Shown one piece after another: positions 25,528 to 34,583 of a stretch of 64,000 bases of DNA (its first letter is position 1; each line of letters begins with the position of its first letter). The stretch spans positions 127,388 to 191,387 of the forward strand of contig NZ_FOOG01000003.1 in NCBI RefSeq assembly GCF_900113125.1, written 5' to 3'. Position numbers and translations under genes: made by a program. The notes beneath the pieces were generated by a model that was not told the origin of the DNA, did not search any database, and was given only the letters and a program-made list of their open reading frames with translations. Source of the stretch: Halobacillus alkaliphilus. Its GTDB lineage: Bacteria; Bacillota; Bacilli; Bacillales; Halobacillaceae.

Positions 25528-27081
25528 TTAATAACCTCTGCCTGTTTTTTTCGTTTCATACCTCGCCCCCTGTCTAAAGATAATAGCTAATCGTTCTTTC
25601 CAAGTATCAATATCTTCTTTAATCTCGTTCTTTTCAAAGCTTAACGTATCCATTGTAAATCCACATGAATCACAGCAGGGTACTGAAGGTTCTCGAATAT
25701 CAGCTTGAAAGGATTCATAGAGACTTTTTCTCCTGCAAGAAGTATGATGGATCCATTGAAGCATTTCGGTAAGTTTTGCCTGCTTGTACTTCCACCTTTT
25801 GTTTATTAGATCTTCCAGATTTCGCTCAACAAAAGTACCTTTAGGATCTTTTAAAATAGATCTCTCTTTTAACACACCGTGTTCTTCTAACTGAAAACGT
25901 AAAAAGTTCCATTGCGACTCCGATAATTCCAGAAGTTCAGCAAATTCCTCATTCGAAGGAATCGGAGTGTTGTTCTTCCATAACATATGCAGATATCTTA
26001 ATACGTTTTGAACAAGGTCCATTTGTGGCAATTCACTCTCTATTAACATCTGCGGAAGATAATGGTCCCTTGGCCCATAAAGTACAAGGCTAGCACAAGG
26101 TTTCCCGTCTCTCCCAGCCCTTCCTACCTCCTGAATAAATGATTCGAGCTGAGACGGGGGATGAAAATGAATGACCAGTCGGATATTAGATTTATCCACC
26201 CCCATACCAAAGGCACTTGTACAGCAAATTACATCGAGCTGATCATTCATAAATTGCTGCTGTACCAACATCCTATCCATTTGCTCCATTCCTCCGTGAT
26301 AAAAAGCTACCCTTTGCTTCAGCTTAGACTGGAGCAGATAGGCTGCTTTTTCAGCCCATTGTCTACTGGAAAAATAAACCATGGCAGGAACCGCCTTATC
26401 AGAAAGAAGCTGAATCATTCGATTTATTTTATGATCAGGAGTTGCATAATGCTCAACAGCGAAACTGACATTCTGCTTGTCCATTGGATAAATATGCTTT
26501 TCCATAAGAGGACGTTTTAATTTATCCATAATGTCTGTTTGGACTTCTGGAGTTGCTGTAGCACTTAATGCTAGTACTGTCGGTTCCCCAAGCTCAGAAA
26601 TGGATTGATGCAGCTTTAAATAAGCCGTTCTAAATTCATGGCCCCATTGTGATATACAGTGAGCTTCATCAATTACAAATAAACTGATCCTAAGTTTTAC
26701 AAGGTGCTGCATAACCCAGTCATTCTGGAGAAACTCAGGGGACATATAAATTAGATCGTATTGATCCAGATGTTCCAGCATTTTTTTGCGCTCCGCACGA
26801 TCCATAAAACTATTCAGTGCGACGACTGACTTATAGCCGGATGCTTTCAGCTGCTTCACTTGATCTATCATTAAAGAAATGAGAGGAGACACTACAATCG
26901 TTGTACCTGGTTGAATCTTTGCGGGAAGCTGATAGCAAAGCGATTTACCAGTTCCTGTAGGTAAAATACCAAGAACATCCTGACCGGATAAAATGGACTC
27001 GATAATCGGTTGCTGCCCTTCACGAAATTGTGAAAATCCGAAGAACTTTTCTAATTGAAAAGATAAATTATACATCTGCAT
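25528..27081 (-). CDS. recQ: ATP-dependent DNA helicase RecQ
   Basis: RecQ is a 3'-5' DNA helicase of superfamily 2. The 517-residue protein has the Walker A GTGKSLC near residue 43, the DEAH box (IDEAHCISQWGHEFR) near 140, helicase C-terminal motifs (VIHFHPPSQLESFIQEVGRAGRDGKP) near 310 and a zinc-binding cysteine cluster (CRR...CCDSC) near 480. It lacks a C-terminal HRDC domain, as does the short B. subtilis homolog at this locus. It overlaps the 3' end of ypbB and is followed 4 bases later by ypbD. Confidence 0.94.
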   Translation of the reverse strand: MQMYNLSFQLEKFFGFSQFREGQQPIIESILSGQDVLGILPTGTGKSLCYQLPAKIQPGTTIVVSPLISLMIDQVKQLKASGYKSVVALNSFMDRAERKKMLEHLDQYDLIYMSPEFLQNDWVMQHLVKLRISLFVIDEAHCISQWGHEFRTAYLKLHQSISELGEPTVLALSATATPEVQTDIMDKLKRPLMEKHIYPMDKQNVSFAVEHYATPDHKINRMIQLLSDKAVPAMVYFSSRQWAEKAAYLLQSKLKQRVAFYHGGMEQMDRMLVQQQFMNDQLDVICCTSAFGMGVDKSNIRLVIHFHPPSQLESFIQEVGRAGRDGKPCASLVLYGPRDHYLPQMLIESELPQMDLVQNVLRYLHMLWKNNTPIPSNEEFAELLELSESQWNFLRFQLEEHGVLKERSILKDPKGTFVERNLEDLINKRWKYKQAKLTEMLQWIHHTSCRRKSLYESFQADIREPSVPCCDSCGFTMDTLSFEKNEIKEDIDTWKERLAIIFRQGARYETKKTGRGY

Positions 27082-28138
27082 AAGATTGTCCTTTCGCTGT
27101 TAACTTCTTACCTTTAGCCAGAGCCAATCTGATTTGAAAGTAATCAAATTCACCGTTTAACGTTTGATGGATTTGTTTTAAACGCAGCGTCTTCATGTTA
27201 TTAGCTGCTATTATGATTCTTTGTTGATCTTTGAAACTGAGAAAACGTTCGATTGAAAAATCCGGGATAACAAGGGCTGCTTCAACGATATGGTCCTGAA
27301 TTGTACTTCTTTTCAAGCGTCGCTTAGAAACAATCGCTTCCAATGTCCACCCTAGCTCCAAATAATGGTACGTATGCTTAGCTGACTGAGTAATCATAGT
27401 CTCACCATCTAATCCACGAGTGCACGCAAATAAGAACGGGTAGGAATCTGGTAAATTTCTAGCCTCGTGGAATAAATAATAAAGTACATGCTGAATACAA
27501 ACGTAAGCATCTTCCGTGGTAATGTCATACTTACGCTTCAATTGTTCATAAGTAAGCCCTATCACTTCAGCCCCACTCAACCGAAATGTGAACAGTTCTG
27601 ACTCCAAAGGCGACCGGTTGTTCAAAAGATCAAAGATTTCATTATACATTCCTTCGACTTCTTGATTCAGATTATGGGAAAGAGAAGTATAATAACGTTT
27701 AACCCACCTCTGGGCTTTAGAGTCGTCGATAACAGGGATAAACGAATAGTTGCCTGCATGTATAGAAGTAATGGTCTGAATGACTAGTAAAAGTCTGTGT
27801 TCAAATTCTCTGATATTCCGGTGGTTATTCATTCCGCTAAAATATTCAAACGTAGGCCCCTGGTAGTTATCAAGATAGCGAGCTCCATCAGATGTAATAA
27901 TGGGGGACGTTCGATCTGCAAGATAAATCCACTGATTGTTTTCGATTTGCTTAAATCTTTCTTCAAATTCATCTCGAGCTAACCCTTCATAAATACCAAA
28001 ATAACCCTCTAATTCGTAACCCTTTGCATCCTGCAATGTCTGAGACGAACGTTTTCCAGTTAATAAATTATATATCCCGGAAATCGTACGCTCTCCGTTT
28101 AACTTTCTTACGCATGTCAAAAGAATAATGTTAAACAC
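27068..28138 (-). CDS. ypbB: YpbB-like helix-turn-helix protein
   Basis: This 356-residue protein matches YpbB by position (between fer and recQ) and length. It has a C-terminal helix-turn-helix region (about residues 260-350, HTH_40 type, with KRRLKRSTIQDHIVEAAL). It may work together with RecQ, since the genes overlap. The GTG start at 28138 (VFNIILLTCVRKLNGERT) has GGAGGAGG 5 bases upstream; the longer frame up to 28273 would run into the fer ribosome site and is not supported. The function is unknown. Confidence 0.87.
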   Translation of the reverse strand: MFNIILLTCVRKLNGERTISGIYNLLTGKRSSQTLQDAKGYELEGYFGIYEGLARDEFEERFKQIENNQWIYLADRTSPIITSDGARYLDNYQGPTFEYFSGMNNHRNIREFEHRLLLVIQTITSIHAGNYSFIPVIDDSKAQRWVKRYYTSLSHNLNQEVEGMYNEIFDLLNNRSPLESELFTFRLSGAEVIGLTYEQLKRKYDITTEDAYVCIQHVLYYLFHEARNLPDSYPFLFACTRGLDGETMITQSAKHTYHYLELGWTLEAIVSKRRLKRSTIQDHIVEAALVIPDFSIERFLSFKDQQRIIIAANNMKTLRLKQIHQTLNGEFDYFQIRLALAKGKKLTAKGQSYADV

Positions 28139-28212
28139 ACCAGCCTCCTCCTTCCAAATACCAGGGAATCTATCGTTCGAGTTGAAAACTCCAGACGGGA
28201 GTTTTACAATAA

Positions 28213-28524
<312 letters not shown>

Positions 28525-28529
28525 TAAAG

Positions 28530-28566
28530 CAGGACCTCTTCCAGATGTGAAGGGGTTCTTTTTTAA
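28530..28566 (+). terminator. Terminator of fer
   Basis: An imperfect stem GGACCTCTTC/GAAGGGGTTC with a 7-base loop is followed by TTTTTT. Confidence 0.7.
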
Positions 28567-28576
28567 AGGGATCCTA

Positions 28577-29026
28577 TTATTTACCCAGCTCCCCAAACCT
28601 TCTGTAAGCTTCTTCCTCCTCAAAGGTAGAAAACCAGCGGTCAAATTGATTATCGATAATCCGATAATGCTTGCTTATCATATTTTGCTGCAGTAAAAAA
28701 TCCTCTTTTTCCTTAAGCGTTGTCCACCAGACTTTCCCTCCCATAGTTTTACCAATCGGACGTACCACTTGATGGTGAGCAATGGTTTCTGCAATTTCAA
28801 TTGGCGCATCCCCAAGAACACCTTTTAAAACTTCACTATCTTGAAAAAGAGCACACACGGCAACCACTGTGGTCCATCCAGCAATCGTGCGTCCCTTTTC
28901 AATTTGGACAAGGGTTTTTTTAGACAAGCCTAGCACTTCAGCCATTTTTGTTTGCGTATATCCATACTCCACACGGATTAATTTTATTTTTTCAGACACT
29001 ACTTTTCTTAATTGTTCTTTATTCAT
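28577..29026 (-). CDS. XRE-family transcriptional regulator
   Basis: The 149-residue protein has an N-terminal Cro/C1-type HTH (about residues 12-62, with QTKMAEVLGLSKKTLVQIEKGR). Residues 85-149 form an uncharacterised C-terminal region with many aromatic residues (WWTTL, FDRWFSTFEEEEAYRRF). It is transcribed convergently to fer and in the same direction as rsiX. It has no recognised target. The ribosome site before the ATG is weak (GCAGG). Confidence 0.78.
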   Translation of the reverse strand: MNKEQLRKVVSEKIKLIRVEYGYTQTKMAEVLGLSKKTLVQIEKGRTIAGWTTVVAVCALFQDSEVLKGVLGDAPIEIAETIAHHQVVRPIGKTMGGKVWWTTLKEKEDFLLQQNMISKHYRIIDNQFDRWFSTFEEEEAYRRFGELGK

Positions 29027-29098
29027 CCTGCACCGTCCCCTTTACTAGGTCTCCCTAATTTTAACACGTCCTCTCCCTGCTTACCTATTAAAGTGATC

Positions 29099-29125
29099 AA
29101 AAACCCCGTATCCATTATACGGGGC
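29099..29125 (-). terminator. Terminator of sigX-rsiX
   Basis: CCCCGTA/TACGGGG stem, with a TTTTTGATC tail on the minus strand, right after rsiX. Confidence 0.85.
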
Positions 29126-29131
29126 TCAAGT

Positions 29132-30328
29132 TTATTCGTTCATATTTATTGGGTTCAGGTAAGTAGGTACAGGAATAGGCTCACTAAACTTGTAGGAAGA
29201 ACTTTTTTCTGGTTTAATATTTTGAAAACGCACTTCCTTAAAACCAAAATTACCAGCCGTAGCTAATACAGCATCAATCATTCTCATTAATTGCTGGTCG
29301 CTTGACCACGAATCATGTTCAACAGTCACTGTGAGAGTAGATCTCTCCGCACTAACAGAAGGAAAATTTACATGGCCGGGGACTGCAGGATCTACGTTAC
29401 CATAAGTCTGTTCTTCTTTCATGCGATTTAAAGCGTCTTCCATAGAGATCTCTTTCTCAGCTTTAATAGGAACAAGAAATTGCCGTTCGCTGACCTCACT
29501 AGTATAAATTTGATAGAAATATCGATTTTCCTCAATTATAGGAAGAGTATTTACTTCTCCAAAATTGCCGAGGACGACCGGTGATCCGCTCTCAGTCTGA
29601 AGGTTGATGGTTTTCACATCATAAGGGTGTAATCTCCAACGGATACTCTCTGAAATAATGGATGTGTACGCACTGCCATTTATGGAAAAGTTATCAGGAA
29701 AGATTACATCAGCCTGTTCTCTTTCTTCGTCAATTTTAAAAGTTAGCTCCTTAATAAGATCTTCAGCCAGTCCCCAATTTTCAGGTTTAACGAGTGAAGC
29801 AACTTTTTGACCTTCCTGATCATCCCTTTTTATTACAGTAAATGGTACGACCACCTCTCCATTTTCACCTGGAAGAACGTAAGACTCCATGTTCGGAGAA
29901 CGATCCTGGATGGTAAAAGGTGATTCTGTACCCTCATTTACCTCTGTTTCGCTCTTATCAAAAGTAGAATTATTATTTTCACCTCTACTGGAATCCTCGA
30001 TTTCTGAAGGTTTTTGTTCAGTAGTTTCTGCCTGATCCTGCCCAGGTTCATTTGCAGACTCAGTTGAACTTTCTTGCTGATCAGCTGAGCCGCTATATTC
30101 ATTGGAAGGAAGGGAGCTTAAGAAAACAGGGAGGACAATCGCAAGAATCAGCAGTACAGCGGCTGTAGCCATACTTGGAGTTATCCAGGGAGCGATCCTT
30201 CTTTTTCGTTTATTTAGCTCAGGCTCGATGGAACGATAAAGGTCTTCTTTGCTTTTCTTATCTTCCATCTTAGGAAACTTCCCTAACATTTCTTTCAATT
30301 CGTCTTCACTATAAGATTTACGCTTCAC
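29132..30328 (-). CDS. rsiX: Anti-sigma-X factor RsiX
   Basis: RsiX is a single-pass membrane anti-sigma factor that holds SigX. The 398-residue protein has a cytoplasmic N-terminal part (about residues 1-46), a membrane segment (about 54-72), a low-complexity Ser/Glu/Gln linker (about 75-135), then a large extracellular region. Length and organisation fit the family (about 368 in B. subtilis); the linker is expanded. It starts at GTG with GGAGGGG and overlaps sigX by 11 bases, so the two are cotranscribed. Confidence 0.87.
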   Translation of the reverse strand: MKRKSYSEDELKEMLGKFPKMEDKKSKEDLYRSIEPELNKRKRRIAPWITPSMATAAVLLILAIVLPVFLSSLPSNEYSGSADQQESSTESANEPGQDQAETTEQKPSEIEDSSRGENNNSTFDKSETEVNEGTESPFTIQDRSPNMESYVLPGENGEVVVPFTVIKRDDQEGQKVASLVKPENWGLAEDLIKELTFKIDEEREQADVIFPDNFSINGSAYTSIISESIRWRLHPYDVKTINLQTESGSPVVLGNFGEVNTLPIIEENRYFYQIYTSEVSERQFLVPIKAEKEISMEDALNRMKEEQTYGNVDPAVPGHVNFPSVSAERSTLTVTVEHDSWSSDQQLMRMIDAVLATAGNFGFKEVRFQNIKPEKSSSYKFSEPIPVPTYLNPINMNE

Positions 30329-30857
30329 GCTGCACCCCTCCTTCCATGGGCTTATCCATCATCTCTTTTAATGATTTCATTCCTCGATGCTGAGTCGTTT
30401 TCACTTTACTCTCGCTCCAATTTAAAATTTCTGCTGTTTCTTGAATAGACATCCCTTGGATGAACCTGAAAATAATTACATTTCTTTGATCCAAGGTGCA
30501 ATTATCCAGCGCTTTATACACTTGCTTCATTTCATCATTTTGCACTGCAATTTCATCTGGGAGAGATGAATGATCTTTAAGCTGTTCTCCTTTTTCATTC
30601 CAATCAAAAAAGCCCATAATACGATTTCGTTTACGCTTTTGCTTCCTGAAGTAATCAATCGCTACATGCCTTGCTATGGATAACAGCCAAGTTTTTTCAG
30701 TGCTGCGTCCATCAAAAGATTGATAAGATTTAAGCACCTTTATATAAACGTCCTGGACAAGATCCTCCACCAAATCGCGATCTTTGACCATGTAAATTAA
30801 ATATTGAAACAAATCATGATGATAATTTTCATAAAGTTCGTCAAAGAACGTTTTCAC
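30318..30857 (-). CDS. sigX: ECF sigma factor SigX
   Basis: SigX is an extracytoplasmic-function sigma factor linked to cell-envelope charge and cationic antimicrobial peptide resistance in B. subtilis. The 179-residue protein has region 2 (about residues 8-75, DLFQYLIYMVKDRDLVEDLVQDVY) and region 4 (about 118-170, GMSIQETAEILNWSESKVKTTQHRG). Similarity to B. subtilis SigX is high across its length. A promoter matching the SigX consensus lies just upstream, so autoregulation is expected. Confidence 0.95.
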   Translation of the reverse strand: MKTFFDELYENYHHDLFQYLIYMVKDRDLVEDLVQDVYIKVLKSYQSFDGRSTEKTWLLSIARHVAIDYFRKQKRKRNRIMGFFDWNEKGEQLKDHSSLPDEIAVQNDEMKQVYKALDNCTLDQRNVIIFRFIQGMSIQETAEILNWSESKVKTTQHRGMKSLKEMMDKPMEGGVQREA

Positions 30858-30884
30858 TAATGGTACCTCCCACTTATCTATTTA

Positions 30885-30911
30885 GTCGTTATATGTATGA
30901 AAAACGTTACA
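30885..30911 (-). promoter_or_regulatory. SigX autoregulatory promoter
   Basis: On the minus strand TGTAAC (30911-30906) is followed by exactly 17 bases and CGAC (30888-30885). This is a full match to the SigX consensus (TGTAAC-N17-CGAC), about 28 bases upstream of the sigX start. Confidence 0.85.
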
Positions 30912-30966
30912 TCACTATCTTAATATGTGGATTAAAAAAAAGAAATAAGGGAAGGGCCTGTAAAAG

Positions 30967-31376
30967 GGCTTTTTAAAATAATCGCTCTCTTAAAAAGTAC
31001 TGTTGATTTTCATCAAATGCTTATTGAACAATAGAGCCGGATTTTTGAAGACACTGTTTCGAGATAAAATGGGATCCGTTACGATATAAGAAGGGGGCTG
31101 GCGGGAAATAATTCTTCTTCCACCACCACCCACACACTCGAGACATAAGCCGTTCATCTACGGACGGAAAACCACCTTCCTTTTGATGCTCGGCTTATGC
31201 TGTTCGTATCTTTCGGGATGATTCCACATTTGAACACTTTCCTTTGACCCTACATCGTGCAGGGCCAGAAAGCGAAATCGCCCCCCGCAGGACCTTCCGC
31301 TCCACCAATGTCTCGAAACAGAGTCTTCCAGTAACGGGAACTTTACTGTGAAATCAACACAGGGGTTAACAGAGCC
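30967..31376. repeat. Dispersed inverted-repeat element, copy A
   Basis: This 410-base noncoding element is related to copies at 42071 and 63178. The left end (GGCTTT...TGTTGATTTT) and the right end (revcomp GGCTCTGTTAAC...TGTTGATTTCA) form terminal inverted repeats. An inner pair, GAAGACACTGTTTCGAGA at about 31047 and TCTCGAAACAGAGTCTTC at 31312, matches in 17 of 18 bases when folded. A further ATAAGCCG/CGGCTTAT pair lies in the centre. It fills most of the gap between sigX and the ECF gene. I see no intact reading frame; an 80-codon open frame inside is not credible. Confidence 0.7.
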
Positions 31377-31390
31377 AAAAAGGAGAAGAT

Positions 31391-31430
31391 AAAAAAACAC
31401 AGGTGCCAGGTTCTTCCCGGCATCCTGTGT
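31391..31430 (-). terminator. Terminator of the ECF transporter gene
   Basis: ACACAGG(A)TGCC/GGCACCTGTGT stem with a T run on the minus strand, directly after the ECF S-component gene. Confidence 0.85.
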
Positions 31431-31432
31431 TG

Positions 31433-31975
31433 TTAAGACCGATAATTCGTTGTTCCAACATATGCTGTTTCTTCAGTTAGTCCATTTCTCTGCTTGTACC
31501 GTCTAAATAAGGTGCCTAAAACGGGAGAAAGAATTAAGATGAATATGACATTTGAAATAGCATGATTTAAATCATATGGCAATCCTGCCAAATAATAAGC
31601 CCAGAATGGCTGCCCAATGGAGCGCATCGTAAGTGAGATAACCACCCCGAAAAATATACCGGACAAAAACCCATATATCGTAAGGCCCCAGACAGGAAAT
31701 TCAGGTTTATATTTTCCAATTAAGCCGGCAAACAAACCGATGATTGACCATGCGACTACCTGCCATATAGTCCAGTATCCCATACCAAGCAGCATATTGG
31801 AAACAACCGTGGTTAAGAATGCCATAATTAAACCTGCAGCAGGACCCATCCAAAATCCTGTCAAAATAATGATAGCGGTAACAGGCTGTACATTTGGAAG
31901 ATGGCTTAGAGCAATTCTTCCCGCAACAGCTAATGAGGCAAGCATGGCAAGTAAGGTTATTTTATAAATATTCAT
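31433..31975 (-). CDS. ECF transporter S component, likely B12-related
   Basis: This 180-residue membrane protein has five or six hydrophobic segments and the typical S-component N-terminus with an alanine-rich helix (LLAMLASLAVAGRIAL). S components bind the vitamin and pair with a shared energising module (EcfA/A'/T), not found in this window. The gene follows a DUF4430 lipoprotein gene by 6 bases, and both lie behind a cobalamin riboswitch, so cobalamin or a precursor is the likely substrate. This is inference. B. subtilis has a riboflavin S component (YpaA) near this place. Confidence 0.85.
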   Translation of the reverse strand: MNIYKITLLAMLASLAVAGRIALSHLPNVQPVTAIIILTGFWMGPAAGLIMAFLTTVVSNMLLGMGYWTIWQVVAWSIIGLFAGLIGKYKPEFPVWGLTIYGFLSGIFFGVVISLTMRSIGQPFWAYYLAGLPYDLNHAISNVIFILILSPVLGTLFRRYKQRNGLTEETAYVGTTNYRS

Positions 31976-31981
31976 TTTTTA

Positions 31982-32383
31982 TCATTCCCACGAATGATAA
32001 TCAAATACAATCACATCGCCTTGCTTTACTTCATATTCGTTGGCTCCAACCTGGGCTTCCTCCCCATTAATTGTGTACATCCACGCCATTTTCTTTTCTT
32101 GATTTCCTGCTATTCCTTCAATACTATTTATAAATCCTTCGCTTTGTTCCACTTCAAAATTGTTTTCCATCACCTTTAACAGGGTAGTGCCTTCCTCGAC
32201 GGAAATATCTTTATCGGCTAAGGTTTCCTCACCATTATTTTTGGAGATCTCTACTTGGACACTGACTTCCTGTTTTTCCTCTTCTTGACCAACATTAGCT
32301 TTTTCTTCTGTCTGAGTCCCACACCCACTCAGAATACCTGCCGTTAATAAAATCGCCAAGAATAAAGTATAAAGTTTGTTCAT
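31982..32383 (-). CDS. DUF4430 lipoprotein
   Basis: The 133-residue lipoprotein has a lipobox, LSGC, with Cys at about residue 21. After a charged linker it has a DUF4430 domain (about residues 45-133), a fold related to the transcobalamin C-terminal domain. The pattern TTLLKVMENN, WMYTINGEEAQVGANEYEVKQGDVIVFDYHSWE is characteristic. It is the first gene after the cobalamin riboswitch and precedes the ECF S component, so it is a candidate surface B12-binding protein. Binding has not been shown for this protein. Confidence 0.85.
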   Translation of the reverse strand: MNKLYTLFLAILLTAGILSGCGTQTEEKANVGQEEEKQEVSVQVEISKNNGEETLADKDISVEEGTTLLKVMENNFEVEQSEGFINSIEGIAGNQEKKMAWMYTINGEEAQVGANEYEVKQGDVIVFDYHSWE

Positions 32384-32462
32384 CTTGTTTCCATCCTCTC
32401 ACTTTTTAGTAATAGCTTTTTCGAAAGGACGAATGGACAACCTGACACACTATGCAGCCATC

Positions 32463-32493
32463 AAAAAAAGCTTGCCTTCGTTCGAAGGCAAGC
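32463..32493 (-). terminator. Riboswitch-controlled terminator
   Basis: A perfect 11-base stem GCTTGCCTTCG/CGAAGGCAAGC with a 2-base loop is followed by TTTTTTT on the minus strand. It lies between the cobalamin aptamer and the first gene, 80 bases before the start codon. It is the likely expression platform. Confidence 0.88.
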
Positions 32494-32582
32494 TTAAGAC
32501 AAACCAGATGGGTTAGTTAATCTATTTACATAGAACCGATCGGTTGTCTCAAACGCTCAATCCCCGAAGCTTTGAAACACAG

Positions 32583-32740
32583 GGATTAGGCAGGTCTACT
32601 GACTTGTGCGTCATCCTACTAAGGACCCTTCCCGTGCATTTGCACAGTGGAACTTCCTTTTCGTCTTCACATACAGTTGCGAGGACAGTCCCGGCTTTTA
32701 ACCGGGTTCCCATTTTAAGCCCTTTCAGGCACCTGAATCC
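32583..32740 (-). promoter_or_regulatory. Cobalamin riboswitch
   Basis: The minus strand contains the conserved B12 elements in order: a closing stem GGATT (pairing with AATCC at the 3' end), GCCTGAAAGGG, AATGGGAACCCGG, the GCCGGGACTGTCC region, CGCAACTGT, CCACTGTGC, GGGAAGG, and the B12 box AGTCAGTAGACCTGCC (32605-32590). The aptamer spans about 158 bases. With the strong terminator downstream, cobalamin should stop transcription of the DUF4430 and ECF genes. Confidence 0.95.
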
Positions 32741-32798
32741 ACATTATATAAAGTTATTTATCCATTACTAGATTAACTCAGATTCCGACATTTAGCAA

Positions 32799-34583
32799 CT
32801 AGCTATCTGTAAAATCTATCCTCTTAGGGATCCTGAAAGAAAAAGTGGTCCCCTCTTCTACCTTACTGTGCACACTGATCATTCCATTATGGGCTTCTAC
32901 AATATTTTTAGCAATAGCCAGTCCTAGACCCGTTCCTTTTTTATGCTTAGATGCTTCTCTTTTTCTTGATTTGTCTGCTTTATAAAACCGTTCGAATACA
33001 AAAGGAAGATCCTCTTCGGAAATTCCCTGACCCGAATCATGGACAGATGCTATCCATTCATGTTCTCCATCCTCAATAATTACGTTCACGGAGCCATGCT
33101 CACTTGTATGTCGAATAGCATTATCAATGAGATTTGTAAATACTTGTTCAATTCGATCAGCATCAAAATAAAGCCATTCTAGATTTGGATCTACATTTAT
33201 GGTTAAGTCCACTTGTCGTTCCTTGGAAAGTCCTTGAAACTTCCGTTCGATCTTATCCATATAAGGGGCCATTTCTACGGATTCCACATATAGATTGATA
33301 TGACCTGCTTCCATTCGGGCTAAATCCAATAATTCATTGACCAGTCGACCAATTCGCAATGATTCATCGTGGATGATCTGGGCTAGTTCATTTTTATCTT
33401 CTTTACTCTCCGCAACATCATCTACAATTGCTTCGCTGTAACCTTGAAGCATAGAAATAGGAGTTCGCAGTTCATGGGAGACATTGGCAATAAAATCTTT
33501 ACGAAGTTTATCCAGTCTGCGCTCGTCTGTCATATCTCGTAGGACTGCAACCGCACCTCTAATCGTGTTTTTATCGTATAATGGAGTCATAATAATGACC
33601 CAGGAGCGGCCTTGCAAAGATACTTCAGTCATCGCTCCCTGTTCTTTGGATATAACTTCATCAAATAATTCATAAAGAGGAACCGGCAAATTGTTTGGAT
33701 TCCATGCTCCTTTTTCATCGTTCTCAAACTTATCAGCTTCCAAGTATTGCTGAGCTGGAGGATTGGTAATCAGAACTTCTCCTTCACGATTGATGGTAAT
33801 AACCCCATCTGCCATCGAGCGCAATATGCCTGAAAGCTGTTCTTTCTCCTGATTTAAAGCATTAATATGAAATTTAAGCTGACGTCCCATGCGGTTGAAA
33901 GCCATAGCAAGCTCTCCTATTTCATCATGAGTTAAAATAGGAATCTTCGTGTTAAATTCGCCTTTAGCAAGCTCAAGGGCCCCTTCCCGCATCTTGATTA
34001 GGGGGGAGGTGATACGGGTAGATAAGAAAAAAGCAAAGATCGTAGTCAAAATAATAGCAATCCCTGCTCCAAGAAAAATAATCTTGGTGGTTTGTTCAGA
34101 AGTTTCCTCTATTGTATCCAGAGATTGATAAACAAACACAGCTCCATTTCTTTCCGTTAAAGGAGTTCCCACCACCATAACCTCTGTATCAAACTCTTTT
34201 ATTTCTGTAACTTTTTTCACATCCTGCCCTTCACTTATGACTTTGGATAAATCGTTATCGGAGGAGATCCAATTGTAAGTCATTTTGGGCAGCGACTTTG
34301 ATTCGCTATCACTAATAATGACTTCATCAGGTCCATAAGTGATCGACGCCCGGCTCGCAGGATTCTTAACAAGTGCCGTAGTAGAAAGAAGCAGGTTTCT
34401 ATCTTCATACCTTTCAACTACCTCTGTGATTTTAGAAGCAGTCTGAAGTAATTGACTTTCAGCTTGCTGAATATGATAGTTCTGAAAAAATTCTAATAAC
34501 AGCACCGTTAGAATAAACAGGACAAAGCATACAAGGAATAATATAGTAAACCATAGTTTACCTACTACACTTCGCCAGAACAT
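32799..34583 (-). CDS. resE: Sensor histidine kinase ResE
   Basis: ResE phosphorylates ResD in response to oxygen limitation and nitric oxide. The 594-residue protein has two membrane segments (about residues 9-30 and 167-188), an extracellular sensor between them, a HAMP domain, a PAS domain (about 255-350), the phosphoacceptor motif SHELRTP near residue 370 and an ATPase domain with N box (NLIDNAIRH), G1 (DSGQGIS) and G2 (GTGLGLA). It is coupled to resD (overlap of one base). Confidence 0.96.
   Translation of the reverse strand: MFWRSVVGKLWFTILFLVCFVLFILTVLLLEFFQNYHIQQAESQLLQTASKITEVVERYEDRNLLLSTTALVKNPASRASITYGPDEVIISDSESKSLPKMTYNWISSDNDLSKVISEGQDVKKVTEIKEFDTEVMVVGTPLTERNGAVFVYQSLDTIEETSEQTTKIIFLGAGIAIILTTIFAFFLSTRITSPLIKMREGALELAKGEFNTKIPILTHDEIGELAMAFNRMGRQLKFHINALNQEKEQLSGILRSMADGVITINREGEVLITNPPAQQYLEADKFENDEKGAWNPNNLPVPLYELFDEVISKEQGAMTEVSLQGRSWVIIMTPLYDKNTIRGAVAVLRDMTDERRLDKLRKDFIANVSHELRTPISMLQGYSEAIVDDVAESKEDKNELAQIIHDESLRIGRLVNELLDLARMEAGHINLYVESVEMAPYMDKIERKFQGLSKERQVDLTINVDPNLEWLYFDADRIEQVFTNLIDNAIRHTSEHGSVNVIIEDGEHEWIASVHDSGQGISEEDLPFVFERFYKADKSRKREASKHKKGTGLGLAIAKNIVEAHNGMISVHSKVEEGTTFSFRIPKRIDFTDS

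Noticed and set aside
31158..31400. 80-codon open frame on the minus strand
   Set aside because: It lies inside repeat copy A, has no ribosome site and the other copies do not preserve it.
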